Assembly (NCBI GenBank): GCA_002411545.1
Contig: DHTG01000085.1
Location: 38,043-53,229, forward strand
From: Bacteroidales bacterium UBA5266
Lineage (GTDB): Bacteria > Bacteroidota > Bacteroidia > Bacteroidales > WCHB1-69
Reading direction: 5' to 3'
Length of the DNA: 15,187 bases
Of this stretch, positions 1-10,500 are shown in pieces (the stretch's first letter is position 1; each line of letters opens with the position of its first letter). Position numbers and translations under genes: made by a program. The notes below the pieces were generated by a model, which was not told the DNA's origin, ran no database searches, and was given only the letters and a program-made list of their open reading frames with translations.

Positions 1-1
1 C

Positions 2-328
2 GAAACATCACAAGTTACTTATCAAGGGAACAATATTATATCTATTTCTTGTGTCGGAAATTTATTAGATATGTCTTATTCTTATAAGATTGATTATACT
101 TACGACAATAAAAATAACCCCATCTACCAAAATTGTTATACGGATGGTGTTTTATTGCATTCGGAAAATAATCTAACCTCTGAGAAAGCGAAAGTATATA
201 TCGAGGAAGAATTATATGATGAATACACCATTAACTATTCATACGTTTATGATAATAATTGGCCTGTTGAGGTAAGCGGTTCTATTTATGGAATATCTGC
301 TTCAACTCAATATGAATATTACGAATAA
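2..328 (+). CDS. 3' end of a YD-like repetitive protein (partial)
   Basis: The frame is open from the window edge to the TAA at 326-328, so this is the C-terminal ~108 residues of a longer protein. An ATG at 71 exists, but in-frame coding-like sequence continues upstream of it, so it is not taken as the start. The visible part is rich in Tyr, Asn and Asp and has two related hairpin-like stretches, 'YKIDYTYDNKNNPIY' and 'YTINYSYVYDNNWPV'. This resembles the YD/RHS-like beta-hairpin repeats found in many Bacteroidota lipoproteins and cell-surface proteins. The protein ends on an aromatic run (YEYYE). No catalytic motif is visible and the signal peptide, if any, lies outside the window. Function is unknown; a surface or periplasmic structural or binding role is only an inference from composition. 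Confidence 0.7.
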   Translation, partial: ETSQVTYQGNNIISISCVGNLLDMSYSYKIDYTYDNKNNPIYQNCYTDGVLLHSENNLTSEKAKVYIEEELYDEYTINYSYVYDNNWPVEVSGSIYGISASTQYEYYE

Positions 329-481
329 ACAACATTTGTTGGGAGACATTCTTACCCTCCGTTTCTACTGCAACCTCTGACGAATGTCTATATAAAACAT
401 CAGTTAATAAGTTGATATTTAAAGGCAAATAGGTGTTAATATAAATGATATTCATTACCGATAAAACGTATACAAAAAGAT

Positions 482-509
482 TTTTGTTTGGGTGCGCACC
501 CAAACAAAA
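482..509. repeat. Perfect 28-bp palindrome
   Basis: The two 14-base arms are exact reverse complements with no spacer: the left arm reads ttttgtttgggtgc (482-495) and the right arm is its complement (496-509). The base beyond each arm (481 and 510) no longer pairs. The G+C-rich core stands out in A+T-rich surroundings. It is 153 bp after the stop of the upstream gene and about 230 bp before thrS. As RNA it could fold into a hairpin with a tiny loop, but no U-tract follows the G/C-rich core outside the stem on either strand, so it is not a textbook terminator. A dimeric regulator site or a factor-assisted terminator are both possible. Confidence 0.7.
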
Positions 510-706
510 CACTATACCATCTTATTTTTGTGCTATATCAATAAATTGAAAATTTGTAGCATTTTATAACGATTTTTTTCGCATGAGGTACATCCTATGC
601 CATATCGGCCTTTAATACCAATATATATATAATGAATGCGATAGATAAAGAACAAAAAAGAATCATGCAATTTTTTAGGCCTCGCGAAAGGTAAGATAAT
701 TTTATG

Positions 707-714
707 TACTTTTG
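707..714 (+). promoter_or_regulatory. Bacteroidota-type -7 box upstream of thrS
   Basis: TACTTTTG fits the Bacteroidota sigma-70 -7 consensus TAnnTTTG exactly and is followed by GCAGC, a common context for this box. Transcription would start near 720, leaving a leader of about 20 bases before the thrS ATG. A -33 TTTG/TTG element at the usual distance is not obvious, so the assignment rests on the -7 box and its position. Confidence 0.65.
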
Positions 715-740
715 CAGCTAATTTATCAAAAGATAAAAAT

Positions 741-2675
741 ATGATACAGATTACTTTACCCGACGGGTCGGTCAAACAATTTCAAGCAGGAGTTACTTCC
801 TACGAAGTAGCTTTATCTATCAGTGAAGGCTTAGCAAGAAATGTACTTGCTGCAGTGGTTAATGGTGAAGCATGGGATTTGAATCGCACTATCACCCACG
901 ACGCCACCTTGCGTTTGCTGACATGGAACGATACCGAAGGCAAAGACGTTTTTTGGCATACTTCGGCGCATCTCATGGCCGAAGCCATAGAATTATTATA
1001 TCCGGGTGTGAAATTCGGTATAGGACCTAGTATTGAAACAGGATTTTATTACGATATAGATTTTTTAGATTATACCATCTCCTCCGACGATTTCCAAAAA
1101 ATTGAAGATAAAATGAGGGAATTGGTAGCGTCTAAACATCAAATTGTACGTAAAGAAGTTAGCAAAGCCGAAGCTTTGGAATATTTTACCCGCAAAGGAG
1201 ATGAATATAAAATGGAACTCATTCAAGATTTGGAAGATGGAACCATTACCTTTTACCAAAGCGGCGACTTTATCGATTTGTGTCGCGGACCCCATCTTCC
1301 CGATGTATCGCCTATCAAAGCCATTAAATTATTGAGTCTCGCAGGCGCTTACTGGCGAGGAGATGAAAAACGCAAACAGCTTACACGTATTTATGCCATT
1401 ACTTTCCCCAAGAAAAAAGAATTGGATGACTACCTCCTTTTGCTGGAAGAAGCTAAAAAACGCGACCATCGTAAATTAGGAAAGGAACTGGAACTCTTTA
1501 CCTTTTCGCAAAGAGTAGGTGCCGGATTAGCCATTTGGTTGCCCAAAGGAGCCGCACTGAGAGAACGCCTGGAGAATTTCCTTAAAAAAGTACAAAAAGA
1601 ATACGGATACCAACAGGTGATATGTCCCCATATCGGAAATGTGGAATTGTATAAAACTTCCGGTCATTATCAGAAATACGGACAGGATTCGTTTCGTCCC
1701 ATCACAACACCTCAGGAAGGGGAAGAATTCTTCCTTAAACCCATGAACTGTCCCCATCATTGTGAAATCTACGCTCATAAACCGCGTTCCTACAAAGATC
1801 TTCCCTTGCGTTTTGCCGAATTCGGAACCGTGTATCGTTATGAACAAAGCGGCGAATTGCACGGACTAACGCGGGTGAGAGGCTTTACACAAGACGACGC
1901 TCATATCTTCTGTACTTCCGATCAATTGGAAGAGGAGTTTTGTAAGGTAATTGATATTGTTCTATATATATTCAAAACCCTCGACTTCAAAGATTATACG
2001 GCGCAAATATCGCTGCGCGACCCCAATAATAAAGAAAAATACATCGGCAGTGATGAAAATTGGGAGAAAGCCGAAAATGCCATCATCCACGCTGCCAAAG
2101 TACGGAATCTCAACACAGTGGTTGAAATCGGCGAGGCTGCTTTCTACGGTCCTAAGCTCGATTTTATGGTGCGCGATGCCATCGGTCGTAAATGGCAATT
2201 GGGAACCATACAAGTAGACTATAACCTGCCCGAACGTTTCGATTTGGAATATATCGGAAACGATAATCAAAAATATCGACCGGTAATGATACACCGGGCT
2301 CCTTTTGGTTCTATGGAACGTTTTGTGGCCGTATTGATTGAACATACAGGAGGTAATTTTCCCCTCTGGCTCACACCCGACCAAGTCATTATTCTGCCAA
2401 TCAGTGATAAACACCTCGAGTATGCGCAAACATTGGTAAAACAATTAGAGAAAAACGATATACGTGTTAGCATTGACGATCGTAGTGAGAAAACAGGGAA
2501 AAAAATACGCGATGCTGAATTGAAAAAGATTCCCTATATGCTGATTGTCGGCGAAAAAGAAGTAAACGAAAAGCTTGTCTCAGTACGTAAACACGGCATG
2601 AAAGACCTTGGAGCCATGTCGGTCGATGATTTTGTGCTACACCTAAAAAATGAAATGGAATCATACCTTAATTAA
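741..2675 (+). CDS. thrS: Threonine--tRNA ligase (ThrRS)
   Basis: This cytoplasmic class II synthetase activates threonine with ATP and charges tRNA-Thr. All family domains are present in order over 644 residues, close to the usual ~640. An N-terminal TGS domain spans about 1-60 and starts '[10 protein letters not shown]', which supports this ATG. The editing domain carries HTSAH (H73, H77) and C181/H185 in 'DLCRGPHLP', the site that hydrolyses mischarged Ser-tRNA-Thr. The catalytic core spans about 245-540, with motif 2 arginine R366 in 'VYRYEQSG', zinc ligands C337, H388 and H518, and motif 3 in '[11 protein letters not shown]'. The C-terminal anticodon-binding domain spans about 545-644. 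No Shine-Dalgarno sequence is seen; the leader is A-rich as usual for the phylum. The gene likely shares a transcript with the dehydratase gene 27 bp downstream. Confidence 0.98.
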   Translation: MIQITLPDGSVKQFQAGVTSYEVALSISEGLARNVLAAVVNGEAWDLNRTITHDATLRLLTWNDTEGKDVFWHTSAHLMAEAIELLYPGVKFGIGPSIETGFYYDIDFLDYTISSDDFQKIEDKMRELVASKHQIVRKEVSKAEALEYFTRKGDEYKMELIQDLEDGTITFYQSGDFIDLCRGPHLPDVSPIKAIKLLSLAGAYWRGDEKRKQLTRIYAITFPKKKELDDYLLLLEEAKKRDHRKLGKELELFTFSQRVGAGLAIWLPKGAALRERLENFLKKVQKEYGYQQVICPHIGNVELYKTSGHYQKYGQDSFRPITTPQEGEEFFLKPMNCPHHCEIYAHKPRSYKDLPLRFAEFGTVYRYEQSGELHGLTRVRGFTQDDAHIFCTSDQLEEEFCKVIDIVLYIFKTLDFKDYTAQISLRDPNNKEKYIGSDENWEKAENAIIHAAKVRNLNTVVEIGEAAFYGPKLDFMVRDAIGRKWQLGTIQVDYNLPERFDLEYIGNDNQKYRPVMIHRAPFGSMERFVAVLIEHTGGNFPLWLTPDQVIILPISDKHLEYAQTLVKQLEKNDIRVSIDDRSEKTGKKIRDAELKKIPYMLIVGEKEVNEKLVSVRKHGMKDLGAMSVDDFVLHLKNEMESYLN

Positions 2676-2702
2676 TAACATTTTATATACATAAAACAGA
2701 TT

Positions 2703-4478
2703 ATGGGAAAAACATTTGTTGAAAAAATTTTCAATGCTACAAGCAATGCGATTGTGTTTGTCACACCCGACATAGTGTTAACTCATGATAATACAGTCAG
2801 CATAGCCGAAACCTTTAAAAAGATGGGAGGCCAGCATGTGTATAATCCCGACCAATTATTGATTGTATTAGATCACAATGCTCCTCCTACGGGGGCTGCA
2901 TTAGCCAATGATTATCAAAAAATAAGAGATTTTGCACATTGTGAAGGCATCAGGAAATTCCACGATGCCGGCGAAGGCATCTGTCATCAAATTATGTCTA
3001 CTTATGCCAAACCGGGAATGATTATTGTTGGTAGTGATAGCCATACATGCACGGCTGGAGCCTTCAATGCTTTTGCTGCCGGTATCGACCGTACGGAAGC
3101 AGCCGGTTTATGGAAACAAGGCGAAACATGGTTCCGTGTTCCTCAAACCATCAAAATAACATTGACAAACAAATTGCCCAAACATGTATATGCCAAAGAT
3201 TTAGCCCTATGGATTATCGGTATGATAGGTTCCGACGGGGCTGATTATATGTCGATAGAATTCCACGGCGAAGGAGTAAAAACCCTATCCATCCCCGATA
3301 GGATGACGCTCGCTAACCTGACTTCGGAAATGGGTGCCAAAAATGCCGTCTTCCCCGCCGATGAAGTACTCGAAGACTTCCTTGGTCAGAAAGTCAATGG
3401 CATTACCCTTGACGACGACGCTCACTATTTCAAAGAAATAAACATCGATCTGTCGAAACTTTTCCCTGTTGTCTCGGCACCGCATCATGTGGATAATGTC
3501 AAGGCCGTAGCTCAGGTAAAAGGCATCAAACTGCACCAAGCATTGATAGGTACTTGCACTAACGGTCGTTTGGAAGATTTACGCCAAGCTGCCGAAATTT
3601 TAGATGGACATATTATCCCTGATGGTTTTCAATTACTCATTATCCCTGCTTCCAAGCAGATTTTTCTTGATGCCATGCGTGAAGGGTTGATAGAAACGTT
3701 TTTATTGGCAGGAGCAAATGTATTGAGTCCTTCCTGCGGCCCCTGTTTGGGAACCGGACAAGGTATTCCGGCTGACAATTTTAATGTGATATCAACGGCA
3801 AATCGTAATTTTAAAGGACGTATGGGTAACAAAGAAGCTTCCATTTATCTGGCATCTCCTGCCACCGTAGCCTATTCTGCTTTGAAAGGAGAAATTGCCG
3901 ATCCCAGAGGTGATGATGCTGCTCAAGATATTTACCCCTACGAAAAGAAACAAAGTGCTACGCTTGAAATACAAGCATCCGATAATCGCTACGAAAAGCA
4001 TGTATGGAATTATGCCGATATTGACAATATGAATACCGATCAGATGTTTGCCGGTAATTTGACCTATGAAGTCAAGAGTGCTGAACCGGAAAAAATTAAA
4101 CCTCATTTATTGGCCGGTGTCGATACCCATTTTGCCGAGCAGGTAAGTGAAGGAGATGTTATCGTTGCCGGTTGGAATTTCGGATGCGGCAGTTCGCGCG
4201 AACATCCTGCCGTAGGCATGGCCTATGTGGGGATTAAAGCCGTTATATGTAAATCGGTAAATCGTATATTCTACCGATCTGCCATCAACCAAGGCTTGCC
4301 CATCATCGTTTTACCCCAAGCCGTCGAAGCATATAAACCAGGCGATGCCATATATATTGATTTTGAAAGGGGAATTATACATATTCAATCTCAAGAATTT
4401 GCATTTACACGACTGCCCGATAAATTAATGAAAATATTTCAAGCAAAGGGATTGGCAAATTATTTAAAGAATAATTAA
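2703..4478 (+). CDS. Single-chain LeuC/LeuD-type hydro-lyase (aconitase superfamily)
   Basis: A 591-residue [4Fe-4S] hydro-lyase in which the large catalytic part (about 1-400, LeuC-like) and the swivel part (about 430-591, LeuD-like) are on one chain. The cluster cysteines are C285 in 'GTCTNGR' and C345/C348 in 'SPSCGPCLG'. Other family signatures are 'DHNAPP' (57-62), 'GSDSHTCTAGAF' (110-121) and 'NRNFKGRMGN' (367-376). The swivel domain has 'FGCGSSREHP' (493-502), the loop that contacts the substrate. The family isomerises 2-/3-hydroxy tricarboxylates by dehydration and rehydration: isopropylmalate (leucine synthesis), homocitrate/homoaconitate, or citrate/isocitrate. The sequence resembles the archaeal-type isopropylmalate/homoaconitate branch more than the ~750-residue AcnA of most Bacteroidota. 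Annotation as homoaconitase-family protein or 3-isopropylmalate dehydratase would both be defensible; the substrate cannot be decided here. No leuA or leuB lies adjacent, and it likely shares a transcript with thrS. Confidence 0.9.
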   Translation: MGKTFVEKIFNATSNAIVFVTPDIVLTHDNTVSIAETFKKMGGQHVYNPDQLLIVLDHNAPPTGAALANDYQKIRDFAHCEGIRKFHDAGEGICHQIMSTYAKPGMIIVGSDSHTCTAGAFNAFAAGIDRTEAAGLWKQGETWFRVPQTIKITLTNKLPKHVYAKDLALWIIGMIGSDGADYMSIEFHGEGVKTLSIPDRMTLANLTSEMGAKNAVFPADEVLEDFLGQKVNGITLDDDAHYFKEINIDLSKLFPVVSAPHHVDNVKAVAQVKGIKLHQALIGTCTNGRLEDLRQAAEILDGHIIPDGFQLLIIPASKQIFLDAMREGLIETFLLAGANVLSPSCGPCLGTGQGIPADNFNVISTANRNFKGRMGNKEASIYLASPATVAYSALKGEIADPRGDDAAQDIYPYEKKQSATLEIQASDNRYEKHVWNYADIDNMNTDQMFAGNLTYEVKSAEPEKIKPHLLAGVDTHFAEQVSEGDVIVAGWNFGCGSSREHPAVGMAYVGIKAVICKSVNRIFYRSAINQGLPIIVLPQAVEAYKPGDAIYIDFERGIIHIQSQEFAFTRLPDKLMKIFQAKGLANYLKNN

Positions 4479-4524
4479 AGTCAATAACTTATTATACAGT
4501 TATATGTAATGAACAATAAACAAA

Positions 4525-4556
4525 AAAAGAGGTTGTCTGAATAAACAACCTCTTTT
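4525..4556. terminator. Bidirectional intrinsic terminator between convergent genes
   Basis: A 12-bp perfect stem (aaaagaggttgt at 4525-4536 and its complement at 4545-4556) encloses the 8-base loop ctgaataa. The stem is flanked by A residues on the left and ends in TTTT on the right, so each strand reads out as a G/C-containing hairpin ending in a short U run. It lies 46 bp after the dehydratase stop and 21 bp after the end of the convergent giant gene. It therefore probably ends both transcripts. Confidence 0.85.
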
Positions 4557-4577
4557 AATGTAATCAAAAGAATTAGG

Positions 4578-7500
4578 CTATTTTTGAATAGTCATTTTCT
4601 TTACGATGCGTTGTCCTTTGTATTGCATGGAATAATAATAAATACCATTGGCAAAATGATCGGTATCGAATTCCAAGGAATGAGTTCCGGCTAAAGAAGG
4701 AATGTCGATGGTGTGAAGTATTTGTCCGGAGACAGTCATCAGCCTAAATATGATGATGCCGTCTTGAGGGATGGCGTAAGGAATATGGGTAATGCTTGTA
4801 ACAGGATTAGGAATATTTTGACCCATTGTCCAATGATAATCACTTAAGAAGTAAATACTTACGTCATTGTATATAGCACATGTTACCACCTTAGCCGTAT
4901 CATTATTCAGATTTTCATCATCGGGAATAGCTTGTAGGTAAACCTTCACGTTATAGTTTCCGGAAAAATTAGGAACCACATAGGCTTGAGTGAAGGTATG
5001 CATTAAGCCGGCTTTGGAAGCTATGGCATCGGTATTTTCAGAAAAAGAAGCTATGGTATATCCGGCACTATCTACTACAACAAATAATTGTGCGCTATCA
5101 ATATCTATTGTTCCCTGATTCCATAGAGTAGCAGACACTTGTATCAAATGTAAACCCGAATCACAATCGCTGGGAGTGGGCTTATGAATCGTTTGAATTT
5201 GTAAATCAACAAAATCATCTAAATCAACACAGCCCATCAGGTTTATTTCATCATTATTATGCATGGCATCGCAGGCTAATTCCGTTTTCACTTTCAGCAT
5301 ATAATAGGGTTGTATTTCCGTAACAGTGGGTACAACATAGGCTTTGGTAAACAGATAGGTGGTTGAATCGCCGGGAGCTAAAGCATAGAGTATGGTTTCG
5401 GCAATGTCATTTCCTCCGTTGATTTGTAAACGAACAGGAATTTGGTTCACCCATAGATTGCCCGTGTTGATAATTTTAAAGCCAACATATACACTGTCGC
5501 CTATCTTTTTGCAATGTATATCATCTACCCCGGTTAAATCCTTAATGCTTATATCAGGATGTATTAAGATAGAAGTGTTGACCGTATCGTTGGAAGTATT
5601 ATTATCCACGGCATGGATATAAGCTTTCACATTATAGGTTCCCGTGGTTGACAAATCAAAAGTTTGGATTATCAATAGGGTGTCTTTTCCAAATCCTTGC
5701 AATTGACCATGCAAAGGATAAACAAACGATTGATTGTCTGCCCCTGTTATGTTTATCTGTAGCTCAGTAGTATCGTTTGCGAAATTGATAGCTTGTGCGG
5801 TTAAATTTTCGATGATAAATTGTAGCTTATGATTGGTAAGATTACATGCTATGATATTATCCACTTGAGGACTAAGAAGTTTAACGGCAATATCTTTTTC
5901 GGAGAAAATACGTATGCGATCTATGCTTTGATTGGCACCACCGAAACTGGAAGCCTCGAATACAATACTCAAACAAGCAGCTTGACTATAAGGAGTTAAA
6001 TCAATAACAACATGTTCCCATCCGGGAGTTGTATAAGCGGCGTCATAACGGTTTAATGTTTTAAGCGTTTGGAAACTAGCTCCTCCATCGGTCGAGATTT
6101 TTAATACTACCAAATCATTATTGGTAGAAGTGGCATCGTGTGCATACCAAAATTCTAAGCTTGGATAATGAGTGCCTCTTAAATCAATGTTATTTAATAT
6201 AGCTTGCGCAATGGAACCCATACCTCCGGAAGAAGCAAACTCCAATCGACCACTACCATACACAGGTGTTATAGAAGGATTACTACCCGAACCGGAAACT
6301 ACTTGCCAGTTGACAGAACCTATAACTTGTTTAAAAATAAACTCGGAGGGTGTAGTACTAAAGTCTACATCATAAGGTAATGTAATGGGATTTACTGTAT
6401 AAGTGCTACGCAATGTGTCATCAAAGTAATTGGTGTCTAAACCGGAATATACACTTACCGTAATTTGATAATTTCCCGGAAGAGCAATGGGCATTAAAGT
6501 AGTAATGTCGAAAGTATCGCTGCTTGCTTTGGTTAAAAATCCACTAGTGATAATCGTATCGGCGTTGTAATTAGTAGCGCCGGTAACGTGAACACTTAAT
6601 CTCATAGGATGTGAATTGAAATAATAATCTTCCGTGCCGCTGTTTTTAACAATGACTTTTACCGGGGTGTAATCACCTAAACATTGTACGTCGTTTACTT
6701 TTACCGGATTTACTAATTTAGATAGCTCCAAATTATATCCTTCAATAACAGGAATGGAATAGGCTCCAATGGTAGTGAAAGCCGTGCGATATTTTCCATC
6801 TATATCATAAAGAACATTGCTTAAGCGAGGAACAATAAACAAACTGTAATCCGTCAATTGCAGACCGGTATTTATATTAATAAAGGAAGGATTGATATTT
6901 AAAGAATGCTGGTCTTGATTGCTTGCCGATATCCAGGCGGCTAATGTAGTGTAGTTGCTGTAATTATAATTTCCAATATTGGTAGCTCCGTAGAGGTTGT
7001 TATAATCGCCTGTATAAGTTCCGGATGAACTAACGTAGATAGGATGTCCGCTTAAAGATGTATTGACCAGTAAATTATTTTTACAATCGGCGGTATAGGA
7101 AGTACTGCTTGAAATATAGATATTTCTTACCGCTCCTGTTCCTGACATGTGGATGGAATTATTATATATATCAATGGGAGAGTAATAAACGTAAACTCCA
7201 TAATAGGTTGAGGTGGAATATCCGATTAATTCATTGTTGGCAAACAAGGCCCTGTTGGAAGTATTGTAACGATTTACATTGTAGAGGTAAGCTAAATAGG
7301 GATATGATATGGCATTGGAGCGTTGGTGTATTTTGTTTGCCCTGACAGTCACATTGCAATTTTCCATGTGCAAGCCATTCCAATAAGTATTTGTATTACT
7401 GGCTCTTGAAAGCACAGTATTATTTGTCAAGGCTAAAGAGTCAATATAATATAAATACGTGGCATATCGATATTGATTACTGATAATATTACTATCCAAT

Positions 7501-10500
7501 ACGATTTGCGAACCATAGACAGTTGACGAAGTGCCCGCATAAAAATAAACTCCGTAATAACCACCATTAATAGTATTGGAAACAAAATGAATATGATGGC
7601 AAACTCCACCCGAGGCTTTATAAACAGCATATATTCCACTTGTGGTAGTAGTCGGATTGGATAATATCTTGCAATGATTGAATTCGATGTTATGATTAAT
7701 GCCTGAGAAGAACACCGTATAGGAAGCGGCAATCCCATTGAAAGTCACATCTTTGAAAGTAAAATAGGAAGCATTTTTAAGGATCAAAGCCGTATCACCG
7801 GTAAACACTACACTATCGGCATTGGCAGCCATGGAAGTAATGATGAGTCTACGATGGGTATTTGCTCCTAAAACACTGTTTTGTAAGCTTAGCTTGTTAT
7901 AGGTTCCCGACGCCAAGGCCAGCGTTACCGTTGCTGACATGCTGCAGGTATTGATGATATCGAATGCATCGGCCAAATTACTGAAGTCGCCGTTTGGTCC
8001 TACCGTATAATATCCTTGCATCGTGGAAGCACAGGCATAATTGGTATATCGTAAGGTATCGTCCGTTTTGATCTGATCGTTTAAGCTTCCTAAGGCACTT
8101 AAGTAAACTACTAATTGGTTCGTGCCGTTTTGGTAGAATATTTTTCCTAAAATTAAGGTGTCTTTTTCGCCGGTAGGTAGATTTCCGCTCCACGACACAG
8201 GGGTTTGCAATACATTATTAAAGGACCAATTAATGGTTGCGCTCGTAATGCTTGAGGTGCCTGCATTCTTGAGTACTACTTCCAAATTACTGGAGTCGTT
8301 GGCCAAAGGTGACAGTCTCCAATTCAATACTTCGACCAGACTTCCATTATCTCCTTGTACAGCATCGGCATAACATCCTTTAGCAGTAGTTGGCAATCGT
8401 AAATTTCCTTCGATGTCGGTATTCACGCCTGGATAGGTCGGACAGCTAAATCCGTTGTAGGATGTTAATTTCAGATTTATAGTTGAATCGATAAAATCGG
8501 GTAATAAATTGGTGGAGTTCACATCGCTCAATACCGTATTTTGCCAATTACTTAAGGTGGCTTTGATCGATGAGGAAACATATCCTAAATTGCCGGAGGA
8601 ATAGTAATTGTTGTAGTCAATACCATAATATGAGGCATAAGTCGACGAATAGGATCCGGCTAAATACATAGCATAGGGAGTGGTGCCTCCGTTTGCAACA
8701 AATATATTGTTTTTCATATTGGCGCTATAGGTTGTATCTGAATATGTATACCAATAAACGGCCCTGCTATAGGAAGATGAACCTGTAATTAAAACAGTAT
8801 TATGAATATAATCAACAGCTTTTGGATAATCAATAAAAATACCATAGGTATAATCGGCATTGGAATGAAGATAAATTTCGTTGTTAGCTATCAGGGATGA
8901 ATCGACATAATAAGTATAGATTCCATATAAGTAATCGCTAATGGATACATTATCAGAATATATTTTATTGCCTATCACTGTACCCCCCTTATGCATTTCC
9001 TCCAAATACATACCACACCACTCGGGTCCATTATTAATATTACGCGAATGTATCGTATTGAAAGATGTACTGATTGCATTGACATAGTAATAATACACGC
9101 TGAAATAATAATGGTTGGTAAAGGTATTGCTGTCAACCCTGACATTTTGTGCTAATGACGTACTTGAATTATCTAAACCAATTCCAAAATAGCCCCCGTT
9201 AAAGTTCGAATTTCGGATGATTAATCCCGAAATAGTATTTCCGCTCGAGTTTTGATAAATGCCTCCGTGCATAGGAGTTATTGAATCCGGATTTGCGTAG
9301 AAGTTACAATGATTGAAATCTAAATCTTTAGCATCGCCTGTTATCAAGACCGCATAATCGGCTAAAACAACATCGAAGGTGATGTTATTCACATTCACAT
9401 TGGCTGTATTGTGTAAGTGAAGTGCGTTGCCTGCATTCGGACGAATAATCACACTATCTTTGTTTCCACTTAAAGATGTGATAGTTAACGTATAGTTTCC
9501 TAAAAGATTTTCCAAATCAGCCAATACAACATTTTCTACATATACACCGTTTTGTAACTTTAACATAATGTCGCCATTAACCCCGCATCGGGAACCAATA
9601 TAATAGGCTTCCGTAATACTTGCCACATCGGCACCAGCGCCGGTCCCTACAATAAAATCGCCACTGACGGGACCATAACATCCATAGGATATGATTTGTA
9701 GGGTGTCATCCTTGGTCGTAGTATCTATTTGACCATTAGGCATACTTACCCAAACTAAAATAGTATCGTTTAGCAAATAACGTTGGGTATAATAACCTAA
9801 GGTGATGGTGTCGTTAAAATCTTCCGGTAAATGACCTCGATATACAACCGGTGTTTGTAAGACTCCATTAATAGACCAATGCAGATAACACGAATCCAAA
9901 TATTTAATCCCTTTGTTTTTTATGGTAACATGAACCGCTTGAGTACCTCCCATGGTGCCTTCCATAGGATGGTTAATACTATACATGGCCACGCTATTGG
10001 AGTCGTTGTTGCCAAGAGTAACTACATAAAAACGGGCATTGGCACGATCGTAGCTTAATCCTCCATTATAAGGAGTTGAATAATTCGGGAAATTTGCATC
10101 TTGATAATCATAGGCCACCATATAATTGGGAGTGGAAGAATAATAAAATTCCGTATAAGGAGAATCGTAATTACCGTCTTTATTTTCCCAATAAATCAAT
10201 AAATTCTTACCGGGGTTTAAGGTAAAAGGTATTTGTAGTGTTACTTCCGACCATCCGGTAGCAGAAAGATTATACGTGCCCGACCACACCAAAGTGGCTC
10301 CTGCCGTAACAGGATTTATATAAGCATCACTGGATACCGTATTATCGCTTACCTCTTGAAAATAACAACTTTGATTGGTTGCGTTGGCCATGCTTGATTG
10401 CAATTGCCAAGCTAATTTGGTTATTAAGCCACCTCCCGAAGCAGGATTAATTTCCGAAGCCAAATATAACATACGCGACCAACTGTAATTATAATACCTG

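Larger units (their letters stand above)
329..740. other. Intergenic spacer upstream of thrS
   Basis: A 412-bp stretch with no convincing gene. It is A+T-rich apart from the palindrome at 482-509. Two TAnnTTTG matches occur on the plus strand, at 523-530 and 707-714; the second is well placed for thrS. The small minus-strand reading frames here lack homology-like character and one begins inside the palindrome. I see no tRNA, riboswitch or T-box-like structure, although a T-box would not be expected for this phylum. Confidence 0.6.

Noticed and set aside
482..509. Palindrome as a Rho-independent terminator of the upstream gene
   Set aside because: No U-tract follows the G/C stem on the plus strand, and the distance from the stop (153 bp) is long. 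It is therefore listed as a palindrome of unknown role.
282..512. Minus-strand 76-codon frame overlapping the upstream gene's end
   Set aside because: It starts inside the 28-bp palindrome, overlaps the end of a plausible gene, and its translation shows no domain or signal features.
533..775. Minus-strand 80-codon frame over the thrS promoter
   Set aside because: It overlaps the start of thrS and the -7 box, and the residues look like translated A+T-rich spacer.
1962..2444. 160-codon minus-strand frame inside thrS
   Set aside because: It is a shadow of the strongly conserved ThrRS catalytic and anticodon-binding region, with no independent support.
7433..7738. 101-codon and similar minus/plus frames inside the giant gene
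   Set aside because: They are alternate-frame shadows within an uninterrupted, clearly structured 3115-codon frame.
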